The notes: generated by a model from the letters alone, not told the origin. DNA of 33,670 nt from Gemmatimonadota bacterium (GCA_016209945.1 JACQVD010000054.1:1-33670); one strand, 5' to 3'; positions 7,687 to 15,662 are shown, counted from the first letter of the stretch. Numbers and translations are program-made.

Positions 7687-9159
7687 ATGACACACCCCTG
7701 CCCGTCGCGGGCTCGTTGGGCGATCGTCATCCTCGCCATGACCGCGGCGGTCTTCGCCCGGACAACGGACGGGGTTGCGCAGAAGAGGGAGAAGTGCAGG
7801 TGGCCCGGCTCCATGTGGGCGACGAGCGCCAAGCTGTACCTGAAGACGGCGCGGGAGAACCCGCGGCCCGATGAGAGCCGCGAGTTGTACGCGAAGGCGC
7901 TCGAGGTCTCACTGGAAGGGATCTCGCAGGATCCTGCCAACAGCCAGCACTACATTCGGGGAGGGGAGGCGTCCGTCGGGCTGGGCGACTTCGTGGGAGC
8001 GGACAGCCTGCTCGACCGCGCCGACGAGATGGAGCCCGCCTGCCGGGATGAGGTTCTCCAGATCCGCGAGCGTGCCTGGGCAAACGCCTTCAACGCCGGC
8101 GTCGGCTATGTCCGGAGCGGCGGTGAGAGCCAGGCCCTTGTCCAGTTCGAGAGGGCCAACGCGATCTACCAGGGCCGGCCGGAGGCATTACTCCAGCTCG
8201 GCGCCCTCTACTCCAAGCAGGCGGACGAGATCCGGCAGGAAGCGATGGCCGCGGACTCCGCGACAGCGGCAGCGCTCAACGCACGGGCCGACTCGCTTCT
8301 CGACGCCGCGGTTCAGGCGTACCGCAAAGCCGCCGAGGTGGCGCAGAGGCCCGAACATCAGGAAGTCGCCAGCTTCAACCTGGCGCAGATCCTCGCCGCG
8401 AACGACCGCTTCGAGGAGGCCGTGGCCGCCTACAGGAAGTACCTGGAGAGGCGGCCCGACAACGTGGTCGCACAGACGAACCAGGCCGTCGTACTCGCGC
8501 GGTGGGCGGAGACCGTCGAGGACGGCGGCACACCTGCGGATTCGGCCCGCGCTGAGGAGATCCGCAAGGAAGCGCGCCAGGTGTGCCATCTGATCCTGGC
8601 GCGCCCCGACCTTGGTGCCGACGACGCCCTCCATGCGGGCCGTCTTCTCCTGCGGCTCAAAGAGCTTGACGGCGCCGCCAAGGCGTTCCGCCGTGTGCTG
8701 GCCGTCCGGCCGTACGACCACGAGGCCCTCCTAAGCCTCGCGAACACCCTCTACCTGGCCGAGAGAGCGGACTCGCTCTTGTCGGTCGCCGAAGAGCTCG
8801 TCAAGCGGTACCCGAACAACACGAACCACCTTGCGTTCCTGGCGTGGGCGTACCGGGAGACGGGAGCCACGCGGAAGGCGCTCGAGGTGATCGAGCAGCG
8901 CGATCAGCTGGGGTTTGAGGTGGACGACCTGGAGCTGGCGTACAAGACTTTCACGCTCACCGGCCGCATCAGGAACCTCAAGCTCAAGGCGGGCGCCCTG
9001 GCGGCCATCCGCTTCGAGTTCCTAGACGAGAAGGGCCAGATTGTGGCCACGCAGGAGGTCTCGAAGCCATTGCCGGAACCGGAGGCGACAACCGACTTCG
9101 AGATCCGATTCCAGGTAGCAGGCTCCGTGGCCGGGTTCCGCTACTCTCCGATAGGCTGA
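7687..9159 (+). CDS. Exported TPR-repeat protein with FxLYD-like C-terminus
   Basis: This 490-aa protein has an N-terminal signal-like segment (AIVILAMTAAVFA) and then a long series of tetratricopeptide-type helices. Clear TPR elements include ALLQLGALYSKQADE, ASFNLAQILAANDRFEEAVAAYRKYLERRPD and AKAFRRVLAVRPYDHEALLSLANTLY. The last 75 residues change to beta structure (LTGRIRNLKLK...IRFEFLDEKGQIVAT) and resemble FxLYD-type domains of envelope proteins; that match is my inference. A strong Shine-Dalgarno GAGGAGG lies 5 nt before the ATG, unlike most genes here, so it may be translated at a high rate. The likely place is periplasm or envelope, as a scaffold. The specific function is unknown. 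Confidence 0.8.
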   Translation: MTHPCPSRARWAIVILAMTAAVFARTTDGVAQKREKCRWPGSMWATSAKLYLKTARENPRPDESRELYAKALEVSLEGISQDPANSQHYIRGGEASVGLGDFVGADSLLDRADEMEPACRDEVLQIRERAWANAFNAGVGYVRSGGESQALVQFERANAIYQGRPEALLQLGALYSKQADEIRQEAMAADSATAAALNARADSLLDAAVQAYRKAAEVAQRPEHQEVASFNLAQILAANDRFEEAVAAYRKYLERRPDNVVAQTNQAVVLARWAETVEDGGTPADSARAEEIRKEARQVCHLILARPDLGADDALHAGRLLLRLKELDGAAKAFRRVLAVRPYDHEALLSLANTLYLAERADSLLSVAEELVKRYPNNTNHLAFLAWAYRETGATRKALEVIEQRDQLGFEVDDLELAYKTFTLTGRIRNLKLKAGALAAIRFEFLDEKGQIVATQEVSKPLPEPEATTDFEIRFQVAGSVAGFRYSPIG

Positions 9160-9205
9160 CCCCTGCCCCCTCGAGTCCCACGCGCCTTTTCAGACACCGC
9201 TGGAG

Positions 9206-9233
9206 TTGACCGGCCGTAATTTGCGGCTATGTT
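9206..9233 (+). promoter_or_regulatory. Predicted sigma-70-type promoter for der
   Basis: TTGACC (9206-9211) and TATGTT (9228-9233) with a 16-bp spacer form the best promoter match in the window. They sit in the 204-bp gap between the TPR gene and der, with roughly 125 nt of leader before the ATG. The spacer carries a short dyad (GCCG...CGGC), as does the spacer of the gltX promoter. Confidence 0.65.
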
Positions 9234-9304
9234 GAGGGTTAGCGCAGATGACCTCCGGCCGCGTGTTGAATGCCCCCGGGACATCTCACGATATGCGACA
9301 CGAT

Positions 9305-9348
9305 CCTCGGGGCGGCGACCTGCGGCCAAAAGGCCCCGCTTCCCGAGG
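9305..9348 (+). promoter_or_regulatory. Stem-loop in the der 5' leader
   Basis: CCTCGGG (9305-9311) pairs with CCCGAGG (9342-9348). Inside it GGCC-AAAA-GGCC (9324-9335) makes a small hairpin, and GGGGC/GCCCC offers an alternative pairing. The structure ends about 15 nt before the der ATG, so it could affect ribosome access. It does not match a riboswitch class that I recognise. Confidence 0.4.
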
Positions 9349-9363
9349 CCCTGAATTGCAGCG

Positions 9364-10683
9364 ATGAGGCTCCCCGTCGTGGCCATCGTAGGACGCCCGA
9401 ACGTCGGAAAATCGACGTTCTTCAACCGGGTCCTGGGACGCCGGGAGGCGATCGTCTCCCCAGAGCCGGGAGTGACGCGCGACCTCAAGTACGCGAAGAC
9501 AGAATGGGGGGGCCGGCTATTCTACGTCGTTGACACGGGCGGCCTCGTGGAAGGCTCCCCGCGGGAGATCGACCGGGCGGTTCGGCAACAGGTGCTGCGC
9601 GCCATCGAGCAAGCGCATCTCGCGCTGTTGGTGGTGGACGCGCAGGAAGGGGCCCACCCTCTCGACCGTTGGATCGCCGAGATGTTGCGCGAACGGCAGG
9701 TGCCCACCCTCGTCGTGGCCAACAAGGTGGACAACCTCCCTTCCGCGACCGAGCACTACGAGTTCTTCGCGCTGGGGCTCGGCGAGCCGGTTCCGGTCTC
9801 CGCCATCAGCGGGAAGGGAAGCGGCGACGTGCTCGACCGCATCGCGGCACTCCTACCGCCCGCGGAGCGGGAAGAGGAAGGAGACGCGGTTCGCATCGCG
9901 GTGGTCGGGCGACCCAACGTCGGGAAATCAACCTTCGTGAACCGAGTACTGGGCGAGGAGCGCATGGTCGTCTCGGCGGAGGCGGGCACGACGCGCGACG
10001 CGATTGACACGGTGCTGGAGTACGACGCGCGGCGAATCGTCTTCGTCGATACGGCCGGCCTTCGCCGGCGCGCAGAGGCGCCGCTCGAATTCTACAGCAT
10101 GCTCCGCGCGGAGCGCGCCATCGATCGCGCCGACGTCTGCGTCCTCCTGATCGACGCGCCGCTGGGAGCCATGAAGCACGACTTCCGCATCGCGCAGCGG
10201 GTGTGGCGGGCCGGAGCGGGGCTGGTTCTCGTCCTGAACAAGTGGGATCTCGTAGAGAAGACGGCCTCCACGGCGGCGGAGTACGAGAAGGTCCTTCGCG
10301 AGCGGGTGCCGTTCCTGGCCCACGTACCGATCCTGTTCGTCTCGGCCCTTGCGGGGCTCCGCGTGAAGCGCGCCATCGACGTCGCCCTGGAGGTGGCCGA
10401 CGCCCGACGCCAGAGGATCCCCACTCCGCAGGTGAACCGTCGGCTGCGCGATCTCGTATCTGCGCTTCAGCCTCCGCAGGTGCGCGGACGATCGCTGCGA
10501 TTCTACTATGCCGTCCAGGTGAGGACGGCGCCTCCGGTCTTCGCCTTCTGGACGAACCTCCCGAAGGACGTGCCCCAACACTACATGCGATACCTCATCA
10601 ACGGGTTCCGTGCGAGTTTCGGGTTCCTCGGGAGCCCGATCCAGGTGAAGCTCCGGACGCGACGCAAGACGAAACAGACATGA
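9364..10683 (+). CDS. der: Ribosome biogenesis GTPase Der (EngA)
   Basis: Der is an essential GTPase with two tandem G domains that acts in 50S ribosomal subunit assembly. At 439 aa it is the usual length. The first G domain has GRPNVGKS at 10-17, DTGG at 57-60 and NKVD at 120-123. The second has GRPNVGKS at 182-189, DTAG at 229-232 and NKWD at 292-295. The C-terminal KH-like domain (about 350-439) includes RFYYAVQVRTAPPVFAFWTN. It is first in a new transcription unit behind the 9206 promoter and overlaps plsY by ATGA. I see no convincing Shine-Dalgarno before the ATG; a structured leader precedes it instead. Confidence 0.98.
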   Translation: MRLPVVAIVGRPNVGKSTFFNRVLGRREAIVSPEPGVTRDLKYAKTEWGGRLFYVVDTGGLVEGSPREIDRAVRQQVLRAIEQAHLALLVVDAQEGAHPLDRWIAEMLRERQVPTLVVANKVDNLPSATEHYEFFALGLGEPVPVSAISGKGSGDVLDRIAALLPPAEREEEGDAVRIAVVGRPNVGKSTFVNRVLGEERMVVSAEAGTTRDAIDTVLEYDARRIVFVDTAGLRRRAEAPLEFYSMLRAERAIDRADVCVLLIDAPLGAMKHDFRIAQRVWRAGAGLVLVLNKWDLVEKTASTAAEYEKVLRERVPFLAHVPILFVSALAGLRVKRAIDVALEVADARRQRIPTPQVNRRLRDLVSALQPPQVRGRSLRFYYAVQVRTAPPVFAFWTNLPKDVPQHYMRYLINGFRASFGFLGSPIQVKLRTRRKTKQT

Positions 10684-11300
10684 GCGCGCCGGTCTGGCTC
10701 ATCGCGAGCTATCTCCTGGGCTCGATCCCTGTCAGCTTTCTCGTGGGGAAGGCCTCCGGGGTTGATATCCGAGCGGTCGGCAGCGGCAACGTCGGCGCCA
10801 CGAACCTGTACAGGGCGGTCGGCCTCGGTCCGTCAGTCGGCGCGGCGCTCTTGGACATCGCCAAGGGGTTCGTGCCCGTGTTCTTCTTCCCGCGTTGGGA
10901 CGGCGAGTCGGCGGTGTGGGCCGCGGGATACGGGTTGGCCGCGATGGCCGGCCACATCTGGCCCGTCTGGCTTCGATTCCGCGGCGGTAAGGGAATGGCC
11001 ACGGGAGCCGGCGTCTTCCTGGCGTTGGCACCGCTCGCCACGGCCCTGGCGCTGGCGCTGTGGGGTCTGGCGGTCGCCGCCACTCGCACCGTCTCCATCG
11101 GGTCTCTTCTCGCGGCGGCGAGCCTGGCGGTCCTCGTGTGGGCGACCGGCGGGCCGGCCCACGTTGTGGGCGTCGGCGCCGCGGCCGCCGTCGCCGTCTG
11201 GTGGACTCACCGCGCGAACATCCGGCGGCTTCTCCGCGGTGAGGAGCTCCCTGCGCGCCGGGGTGCCGGAACGGCGCAGCCGCCTCGGGAGGCGCGTTGA
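10680..11300 (+). CDS. plsY: Acyl-phosphate glycerol-3-phosphate acyltransferase
   Basis: PlsY is an inner-membrane enzyme that transfers an acyl group from acyl-phosphate to the sn-1 position of glycerol-3-phosphate, the first step of phospholipid synthesis. The 206-aa product has several membrane helices and the family motifs: GSGNVGATN near residue 38, and GHIWPVWLRFRGGKGMATG, which contains the catalytic region. I chose ATG 10680, which overlaps the der stop by 4 nt; the longer ORF-track start is in the der shadow. Its neighbour gpsA supplies the glycerol-3-phosphate substrate, and the two overlap (TTGA), so enzyme levels are probably coupled. The C-terminal 20 residues are polar. Confidence 0.96.
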   Translation: MSAPVWLIASYLLGSIPVSFLVGKASGVDIRAVGSGNVGATNLYRAVGLGPSVGAALLDIAKGFVPVFFFPRWDGESAVWAAGYGLAAMAGHIWPVWLRFRGGKGMATGAGVFLALAPLATALALALWGLAVAATRTVSIGSLLAAASLAVLVWATGGPAHVVGVGAAAAVAVWWTHRANIRRLLRGEELPARRGAGTAQPPREAR

Positions 11301-12316
11301 CGCCAGAGAGCCGGGTCGGTGTGATCGGGGCGGGGAGCTGGGGCACGGCGCTGGCTCACCTTCTCGCGCAGAAGGGGCTTCGAGTCCGCCTGTGGTGTTA
11401 CGAGAGCGAGGTCGCCGCACAGATCGCCCGGGAGCGCGTGAACCGTCTGTACCTCGATGGGCTTCAGCTCCACCCAGGGATCTTCGCGACGGACGCGTTT
11501 GCAGAGGCGCTGGCCGGCGTCGAGACCGTCGTCCTCGTCACCCCGTCCCACGTTCTTCGGCGCGTGCTGGAGAGCGCGCGGGCTTGGATCACCGAGCGCG
11601 CGCTCCTCGTGAGCGCGTCCAAGGGTCTGGAGGTCGAGACGCTTCAGACGATGACGCAGGTGATCGCTGAGCTCCTCCCCGGGCGCACGTGCGTCGCGCT
11701 CTCCGGCCCGAGCTTCGCCCGGGAGGTCGTCGAGGGCCAGCCCACGGCCGTCGTGGCCGCATCCGCTTCGCGCTCCGCGGCACGGGCGATCCAGTCGCTC
11801 TTCGGGGGCGTACGCTTCCGCGTCTACACGAGCGACGACGTCATGGGAGTCGAGCTAGGAGGGGCGTTGAAGAACGTCATCGCCGTCGGCTACGGCATTG
11901 CCGAAGGGCTGGGCTACGGGCACAACGCGAGGGCGGCGCTCCTCACCCGCGGGCTGCTCGAGCTCACGCGCCTCGGGGTCGCCATGGGCGCCCGGGCGCG
12001 CACGTTCGGGGGTCTGGCAGGGATGGGCGACCTCGTCCTCACCTGCACCGGCGGTCTGAGCCGAAACCGGTCCGTGGGCCTGAAGCTCGGCGCAGGACGC
12101 GCCCTGACCGACGTGTTGGCCGAGATGCACAACGTGGCCGAGGGCGTGAATACGACGCGCGCGGCCGTGCGGCTGGCCGAGCGGCACGGCATGGACGCTC
12201 CGATCATTCGCGAGATCCACGCCGTCCTCTTCGAGGGGAAGCCGCCGCAGCGCGCGGTGGAGGATCTTCTCTCGCGAGAACCCGGACCGGAGTACGATGC
12301 GGTGGACGATGCCTGA
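11297..12316 (+). CDS. gpsA: Glycerol-3-phosphate dehydrogenase [NAD(P)+]
   Basis: GpsA reduces dihydroxyacetone phosphate to sn-glycerol-3-phosphate for phospholipid synthesis. The 339-aa product has the Rossmann dinucleotide motif VGVIGAGSWGTALA at the N-terminus, SKGLEVET and GPSFAREV in the middle, and ELGGALKNVIAVGYGIAEGLG with the catalytic lysine region. The start is TTG at 11297, overlapping the plsY stop as TTGA, with a GGGAGG Shine-Dalgarno 4 nt upstream. No ATG lies early enough to keep the nucleotide-binding strand. It supplies substrate to PlsY next door. Confidence 0.97.
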   Translation: MTPESRVGVIGAGSWGTALAHLLAQKGLRVRLWCYESEVAAQIARERVNRLYLDGLQLHPGIFATDAFAEALAGVETVVLVTPSHVLRRVLESARAWITERALLVSASKGLEVETLQTMTQVIAELLPGRTCVALSGPSFAREVVEGQPTAVVAASASRSAARAIQSLFGGVRFRVYTSDDVMGVELGGALKNVIAVGYGIAEGLGYGHNARAALLTRGLLELTRLGVAMGARARTFGGLAGMGDLVLTCTGGLSRNRSVGLKLGAGRALTDVLAEMHNVAEGVNTTRAAVRLAERHGMDAPIIREIHAVLFEGKPPQRAVEDLLSREPGPEYDAVDDA

Positions 12317-12716
12317 CGATCGGATCGCTCCCCGGGAGTACTATTCGATCGGTGAAGTGTGCGAGCTGACGGGGCTGAAGCCGCACGTCCTTCGCTACTG
12401 GGAAACGCAGTTCCGGGAGCTGCGTCCCGCGAAGAACCGGGCGGGGAACCGTGTATACCGCGCCAGAGAGATCAAGATCATCCAGCTCGTCAAGCACCTC
12501 CTGTACGAGGAGAAGTACACAATCGACGGCGCGCGCAAGAGGCTGGAGGCTCTGCGGGCCAACAAGGAGCTCGACGAAGTCGGCGATCGTATCCTCGACC
12601 GGCAGGCGATGCGCGAGCTGCGCCAGCAGGTGAGAGCCGTTCTCGACATCCTCACCGTGCCGGAGGAGCCGGCGGAGCCCGAGGCCGACGAGCCCGGCGC
12701 CCCCCGCCTCCCCTGA
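12297..12716 (+). CDS. MerR-family transcriptional regulator
   Basis: This 139-aa protein has a MerR winged helix-turn-helix in the first 80 residues (YYSIGEVCELTGLKPHVLRYW, then NRAGNRVYRAREI) followed by a short coiled helix. It has no large effector domain and no metal-binding Cys cluster, so the signal it senses is unknown; the tail is acidic and proline-rich. The start overlaps the gpsA end by 20 nt if ATG 12297 is used, or by 8 nt from ATG 12309. The surE start follows its stop by 1 nt. A lone MerR of this type after gpsA could control its own operon or the lipid genes, but the sequence does not show a target. Confidence 0.88.
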   Translation: MRWTMPDDRIAPREYYSIGEVCELTGLKPHVLRYWETQFRELRPAKNRAGNRVYRAREIKIIQLVKHLLYEEKYTIDGARKRLEALRANKELDEVGDRILDRQAMRELRQQVRAVLDILTVPEEPAEPEADEPGAPRLP

Positions 12717-12717
12717 G

Positions 12718-13467
12718 ATGGTCATCCTCTGTACCAACGACGACGGTCACCGAGCCCACGGGCTCGCCCTTCTCGCAGAGGCCGCCGCCAGCCTCGGGGA
12801 CGTGTGGATCGTGGCGCCCGACCGTGAGCAGAGCGCCACCAGCCACTCCCTGACTTTGCATCGCCCGCTCCGGGTCGAGCAGTCGGGCCCGCGGGCCTAC
12901 CACGTGGACGGGACGCCCACCGATTGTGTGCTCCTGGCCGTGCACAGCCTGCTGGATCGAGCGCCGGACGTCGTACTCTCCGGTATCAATCACGGACCCA
13001 ACATGGGCGAGGATGTCCTCTATTCCGGCACGGTGGCGGCCGCGATGGAAGCGACGCTCCTCGGGATCCCGGCGATCGCGATCTCGTACGCGGGCCAGGA
13101 GCCCGGCGAACTGGACGGGCACCGCCCCCTTCTGGACCGTCTCCTCCGGGCGCTCCTCCTGCGCGACGACTTCCCGCGGGACAGCTTCTTCAACATCAAC
13201 CTACCGGCCGTGGCAGCGGGCCGCGTGACGGGGATTCGGTTCACGACCTTGGGCCGTCGCGTCTACTCCGAGTCCATCACGCGCTTCCGCGATCCCATGG
13301 GCCGCGAGTGGTACTGGATCGGAGGGGGCGAGACCCGCTGGACCGGGCGCGAGGAGTCCGATTTCAGGGCCGTGGGTGCGGGCTACGTGTCGATCACGCC
13401 GCTGCATCTCGACCTCACCCACTACGACCTCGTGGACAAGGTCGCCCGGTGGTCGGTCGATCTGTAG
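12718..13467 (+). CDS. surE: 5'/3'-nucleotidase SurE
   Basis: SurE is a metal-dependent phosphatase acting on nucleoside monophosphates, linked to stress survival. The 249-aa product starts with the TNDDG metal-site motif (D8, D9), followed by APDREQSATSHSLT with the conserved serine near 39, and SGINHGPNMGEDVLYSGTVAAA at about 88-109. The residues after TNDDG read HRAHGL instead of the common xxAPGI, a small departure near the active site. It overlaps the following pcm gene by 19 nt; a surE-pcm pair is a conserved arrangement in many bacteria, for example E. coli. Confidence 0.96.
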   Translation: MVILCTNDDGHRAHGLALLAEAAASLGDVWIVAPDREQSATSHSLTLHRPLRVEQSGPRAYHVDGTPTDCVLLAVHSLLDRAPDVVLSGINHGPNMGEDVLYSGTVAAAMEATLLGIPAIAISYAGQEPGELDGHRPLLDRLLRALLLRDDFPRDSFFNINLPAVAAGRVTGIRFTTLGRRVYSESITRFRDPMGREWYWIGGGETRWTGREESDFRAVGAGYVSITPLHLDLTHYDLVDKVARWSVDL

Positions 13468-14096
13468 TCGCGAGACGCTACGAGGAGCCGCGGCGGCGGC
13501 TCGTCGAGTATCTTCGCGAGCAGGGGATCGACGATCTCGCGGTGTTGCACGCGTTCGACGCTGTCCCGAGGCACCTCTTTGTGCCGGCGTCGCTCCGACA
13601 CCAGGCGTATCAGGACGTGGCCCTCCCCATTGGATTCGGCCAGACGATCTCTCGGCCGACGACACACGCGTTCTACCTCCAGTGCCTGAGACTGTCGAGT
13701 CGTGAGCGCGTGCTGGAAGTCGGCACGGGTTCCGGTTTCCAGACGGCACTCCTCTCGTGTCTCGCGGCACACGTACACTCCGTCGAACGGATCCCGGCCC
13801 TCGCACGCCGCGCCCGCGACCTCTTGGAGGAATTGAGGATCCGCAACGTGACGGTCCAGGTCGGCGATGGCGCGCTGGGCTGGAAGACCCATGCCCCGTA
13901 CGACGCGATCCTGGTGTCGGCGCGGGCCGGCACGGTTCCCGAGCCCCTCCTCGATCAGCTGGGCCCCGGCGGCAAGCTTCTGATCCCGCTGGGCCCCGAC
14001 CCACACGATCAGCAGCTCTTTCTCGTCCGGCGCGACTATTGGGGCCGTGTGATCCTCTCGGCGCTGCGCGACTCGCGATTTGTCCCTCTTGTCTAG
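13449..14096 (+). CDS. pcm: Protein-L-isoaspartate O-methyltransferase
   Basis: Pcm methylates isoaspartyl residues from SAM to start repair of damaged proteins. From GTG 13449 the product is 215 aa, the normal size, and overlaps surE by 19 nt; the 390-aa ORF-track version begins inside surE. The SAM motif LEVGTGSGFQTALLS lies at about 89-103, with the PCMT-type QDVALPIGFGQTIS just before it. The segment following (ISRPTTHAF) departs from the usual ISQPYIVA substrate-site motif. The C-terminus (ILSALRDSRFVPLV) matches the family's FVPL ending. The start codon choice is moderately sure because no strong Shine-Dalgarno is visible. Confidence 0.92.
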   Translation: MVGRSVVARRYEEPRRRLVEYLREQGIDDLAVLHAFDAVPRHLFVPASLRHQAYQDVALPIGFGQTISRPTTHAFYLQCLRLSSRERVLEVGTGSGFQTALLSCLAAHVHSVERIPALARRARDLLEELRIRNVTVQVGDGALGWKTHAPYDAILVSARAGTVPEPLLDQLGPGGKLLIPLGPDPHDQQLFLVRRDYWGRVILSALRDSRFVPLV

Positions 14097-14736
14097 TCAG
14101 ACGCCCGGTTGGGGTCCGGAGGGACGTGCGCCCCACGTCACGCATCGGGCCGGTCCACTACGGCGGCTCTACCACTGGGTGCTGAGCTGGTCCGATCACC
14201 GGTACGGCTCCGTCGCGCTGGGCGCCGTGGCCTTCGCGGAATCGAGCTTCTTCCCGGTGCCGCCCGATGTGCTCCTCATCTCCCTGGGTCTCGGGCGCCC
14301 GCGGCGCAGCCTGTGGTACGGACTCATCTGCACGGCGCTCTCCGTGGCGGGGGGCATGTTCGGCTATTTCGTCGGCCTGGCCCTCTTCGAGTCCCTCGGG
14401 CAGCGGATTCTCGAATTCTACGGTGCCATGGACGAGTACGTGCAGGTCGGCCGGCTGTACCGCGAGAATCTCGTGGTCGCCCTCGGCGCCGCCGGCTTCA
14501 CGCCGATCCCTTACAAGGTGTTCACCATCGCCGCGGGGGCTTTTGCCATCCCGCTCGTGCCGTTCGTGATCATCTCCGCCGTGAGTCGCGGCGCCCGCTT
14601 CTTCCTCGTGGCGGGCCTCCTCTACCTCCACGGGGAACGGGTCCGGAGCTGGATCGAGCGGTACTTCAGCCTCTTCACGATCCTCTTCTTCGTCCTGCTT
14701 CTGGGCGGTTTCGTCCTCGTCCGGTGGGTATTATGA
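14080..14736 (+). CDS. DedA/YqaA-type VTT-domain membrane protein
   Basis: This 218-aa inner-membrane protein resembles the SNARE-associated/VTT (DedA, YqaA) superfamily. Members are proposed to move lipids or undecaprenyl phosphate across membranes. It has about four hydrophobic spans and the signature-like pieces AFAESSFFPVPPDVLLI and GAAGFTPIPYKVFTIAAGAF; the FxPIPYK loop is characteristic. A terminal hydrophobic helix ends ...GGFVLVRWVL. The start is uncertain: TTG 14080 or TTG 14089, both overlapping the pcm stop. The first 25 residues are polar and may not be translated. Its stop overlaps the next gene as ATGA. Confidence 0.82.
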   Translation: MSLLSSQTPGWGPEGRAPHVTHRAGPLRRLYHWVLSWSDHRYGSVALGAVAFAESSFFPVPPDVLLISLGLGRPRRSLWYGLICTALSVAGGMFGYFVGLALFESLGQRILEFYGAMDEYVQVGRLYRENLVVALGAAGFTPIPYKVFTIAAGAFAIPLVPFVIISAVSRGARFFLVAGLLYLHGERVRSWIERYFSLFTILFFVLLLGGFVLVRWVL

Positions 14737-15098
14737 TGGCGGGTGCCATGCGCGTACCTCGACCGTACGTTCCGAGCCCGACCCCCCGGCGAGGGCGGGG
14801 GACGGAAGTGGAGGCGCCGCCCGCACGGGCGCATTCGCCGCCCCTGACGCGGCCGTACGTACCCGCGGGCCCACCGGTCCAGGGGGAAGGCTTCACGAGT
14901 CCCGTAGCCTCAGCCCTTGCAGACCGGCTGGCCCGCTTCGGGCGGGAGCTTCGTCTGGACGACCGGACCGCTAGGCTTCTGGAGGCGCTGCGACAGGAGG
15001 CGACGGGCGATGCGGCCCACGATCTCGTGCTGGCCGCCTTCGCCGCCGGCTTCCTTGCCGGCAGGGATGAGCTTGGCCGCTGGATCCATCAGCCCTGA
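14733..15098 (+). CDS. Small proline/arginine-rich protein, function unknown
   Basis: The 121-aa product is unrecognised. The N-terminal 50 residues are low complexity and carry RPYVP twice (RPYVPSPTP and RPYVPAGPP). The C-terminal 60 residues look like an amphipathic helical domain (ADRLARFGREL, ARLLEALRQEA, VLAAFAAGFLAGR). The ATG overlaps the preceding stop as ATGA and its end overlaps the apt start by 32 nt, so it fills the gap exactly. It has no signal peptide or membrane span. Methionines at 14736 and 14748 are alternative starts. The tight fit supports it being real; the alternative is a chance ORF in high-G+C DNA. Confidence 0.55.
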   Translation: MMAGAMRVPRPYVPSPTPRRGRGTEVEAPPARAHSPPLTRPYVPAGPPVQGEGFTSPVASALADRLARFGRELRLDDRTARLLEALRQEATGDAAHDLVLAAFAAGFLAGRDELGRWIHQP

Positions 15099-15624
15099 CA
15101 GGGACCTGGCTCGCCGGCTCCGGCAGGCGATCCGCGATATCCCGGACTTTCCGAAGCCCGGCATCGTGTTCAAGGACCTCATGCCGGTTCTGCTCGATCC
15201 GGCGCTGTTCACCGAGACGCTCGAAGCGCTGCTCGCCCCCGTACGGTCGCGGAAGGTGGACAAGGTTGTGGGGATCGAAGCCCGGGGCTTCATCTTCGCA
15301 GCGCCGCTTGCCGTCGCGCTCAACGCGGCGTTCGTGCCGATCCGGAAGCCTGGCAAGCTCCCCGGGCCCACGCGGCGCATCGAGTACGCGCTTGAGTACG
15401 GCACGGATGCCCTGGAGGTGCAGGCTCATGCGATCCGGCCTGGTGATCGCGTCTTCCTCGTGGATGACGTCCTGGCCACCGGCGGCACGGCGGCGGCCGC
15501 GGCCGAGCTTATCGCCGCTCTCGGCGGCGTCGTCGAGTTCGCCGCGTTCATCGCGGAGCTCGGATTCCTGCGGGGCCGGGAGCGGCTCCGCGACCTCGAG
15601 ATGAGCGCCCTCGTCACGTTCTAG
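15067..15624 (+). CDS. apt: Adenine phosphoribosyltransferase
   Basis: Apt salvages adenine with PRPP to make AMP. The 185-aa product from ATG 15067 shows the family's opening IPDFPKPGIVFKDLMPVL, the GIEARGFIFAAPLA segment, RKPGKLPGPT, and the PRPP-binding loop VFLVDDVLATGGT. The longer ORF-track frame starts inside the upstream small gene and has no family similarity there. A GGCAGGG run 1-2 nt from the ATG is a poor Shine-Dalgarno, so expression probably depends on coupling with the overlapping upstream gene. Confidence 0.96.
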   Translation: MSLAAGSISPDRDLARRLRQAIRDIPDFPKPGIVFKDLMPVLLDPALFTETLEALLAPVRSRKVDKVVGIEARGFIFAAPLAVALNAAFVPIRKPGKLPGPTRRIEYALEYGTDALEVQAHAIRPGDRVFLVDDVLATGGTAAAAAELIAALGGVVEFAAFIAELGFLRGRERLRDLEMSALVTF

Positions 15625-15662
15625 CTTTTTCCATCGGACATCGGAAACTCGTGGAGGACTGA

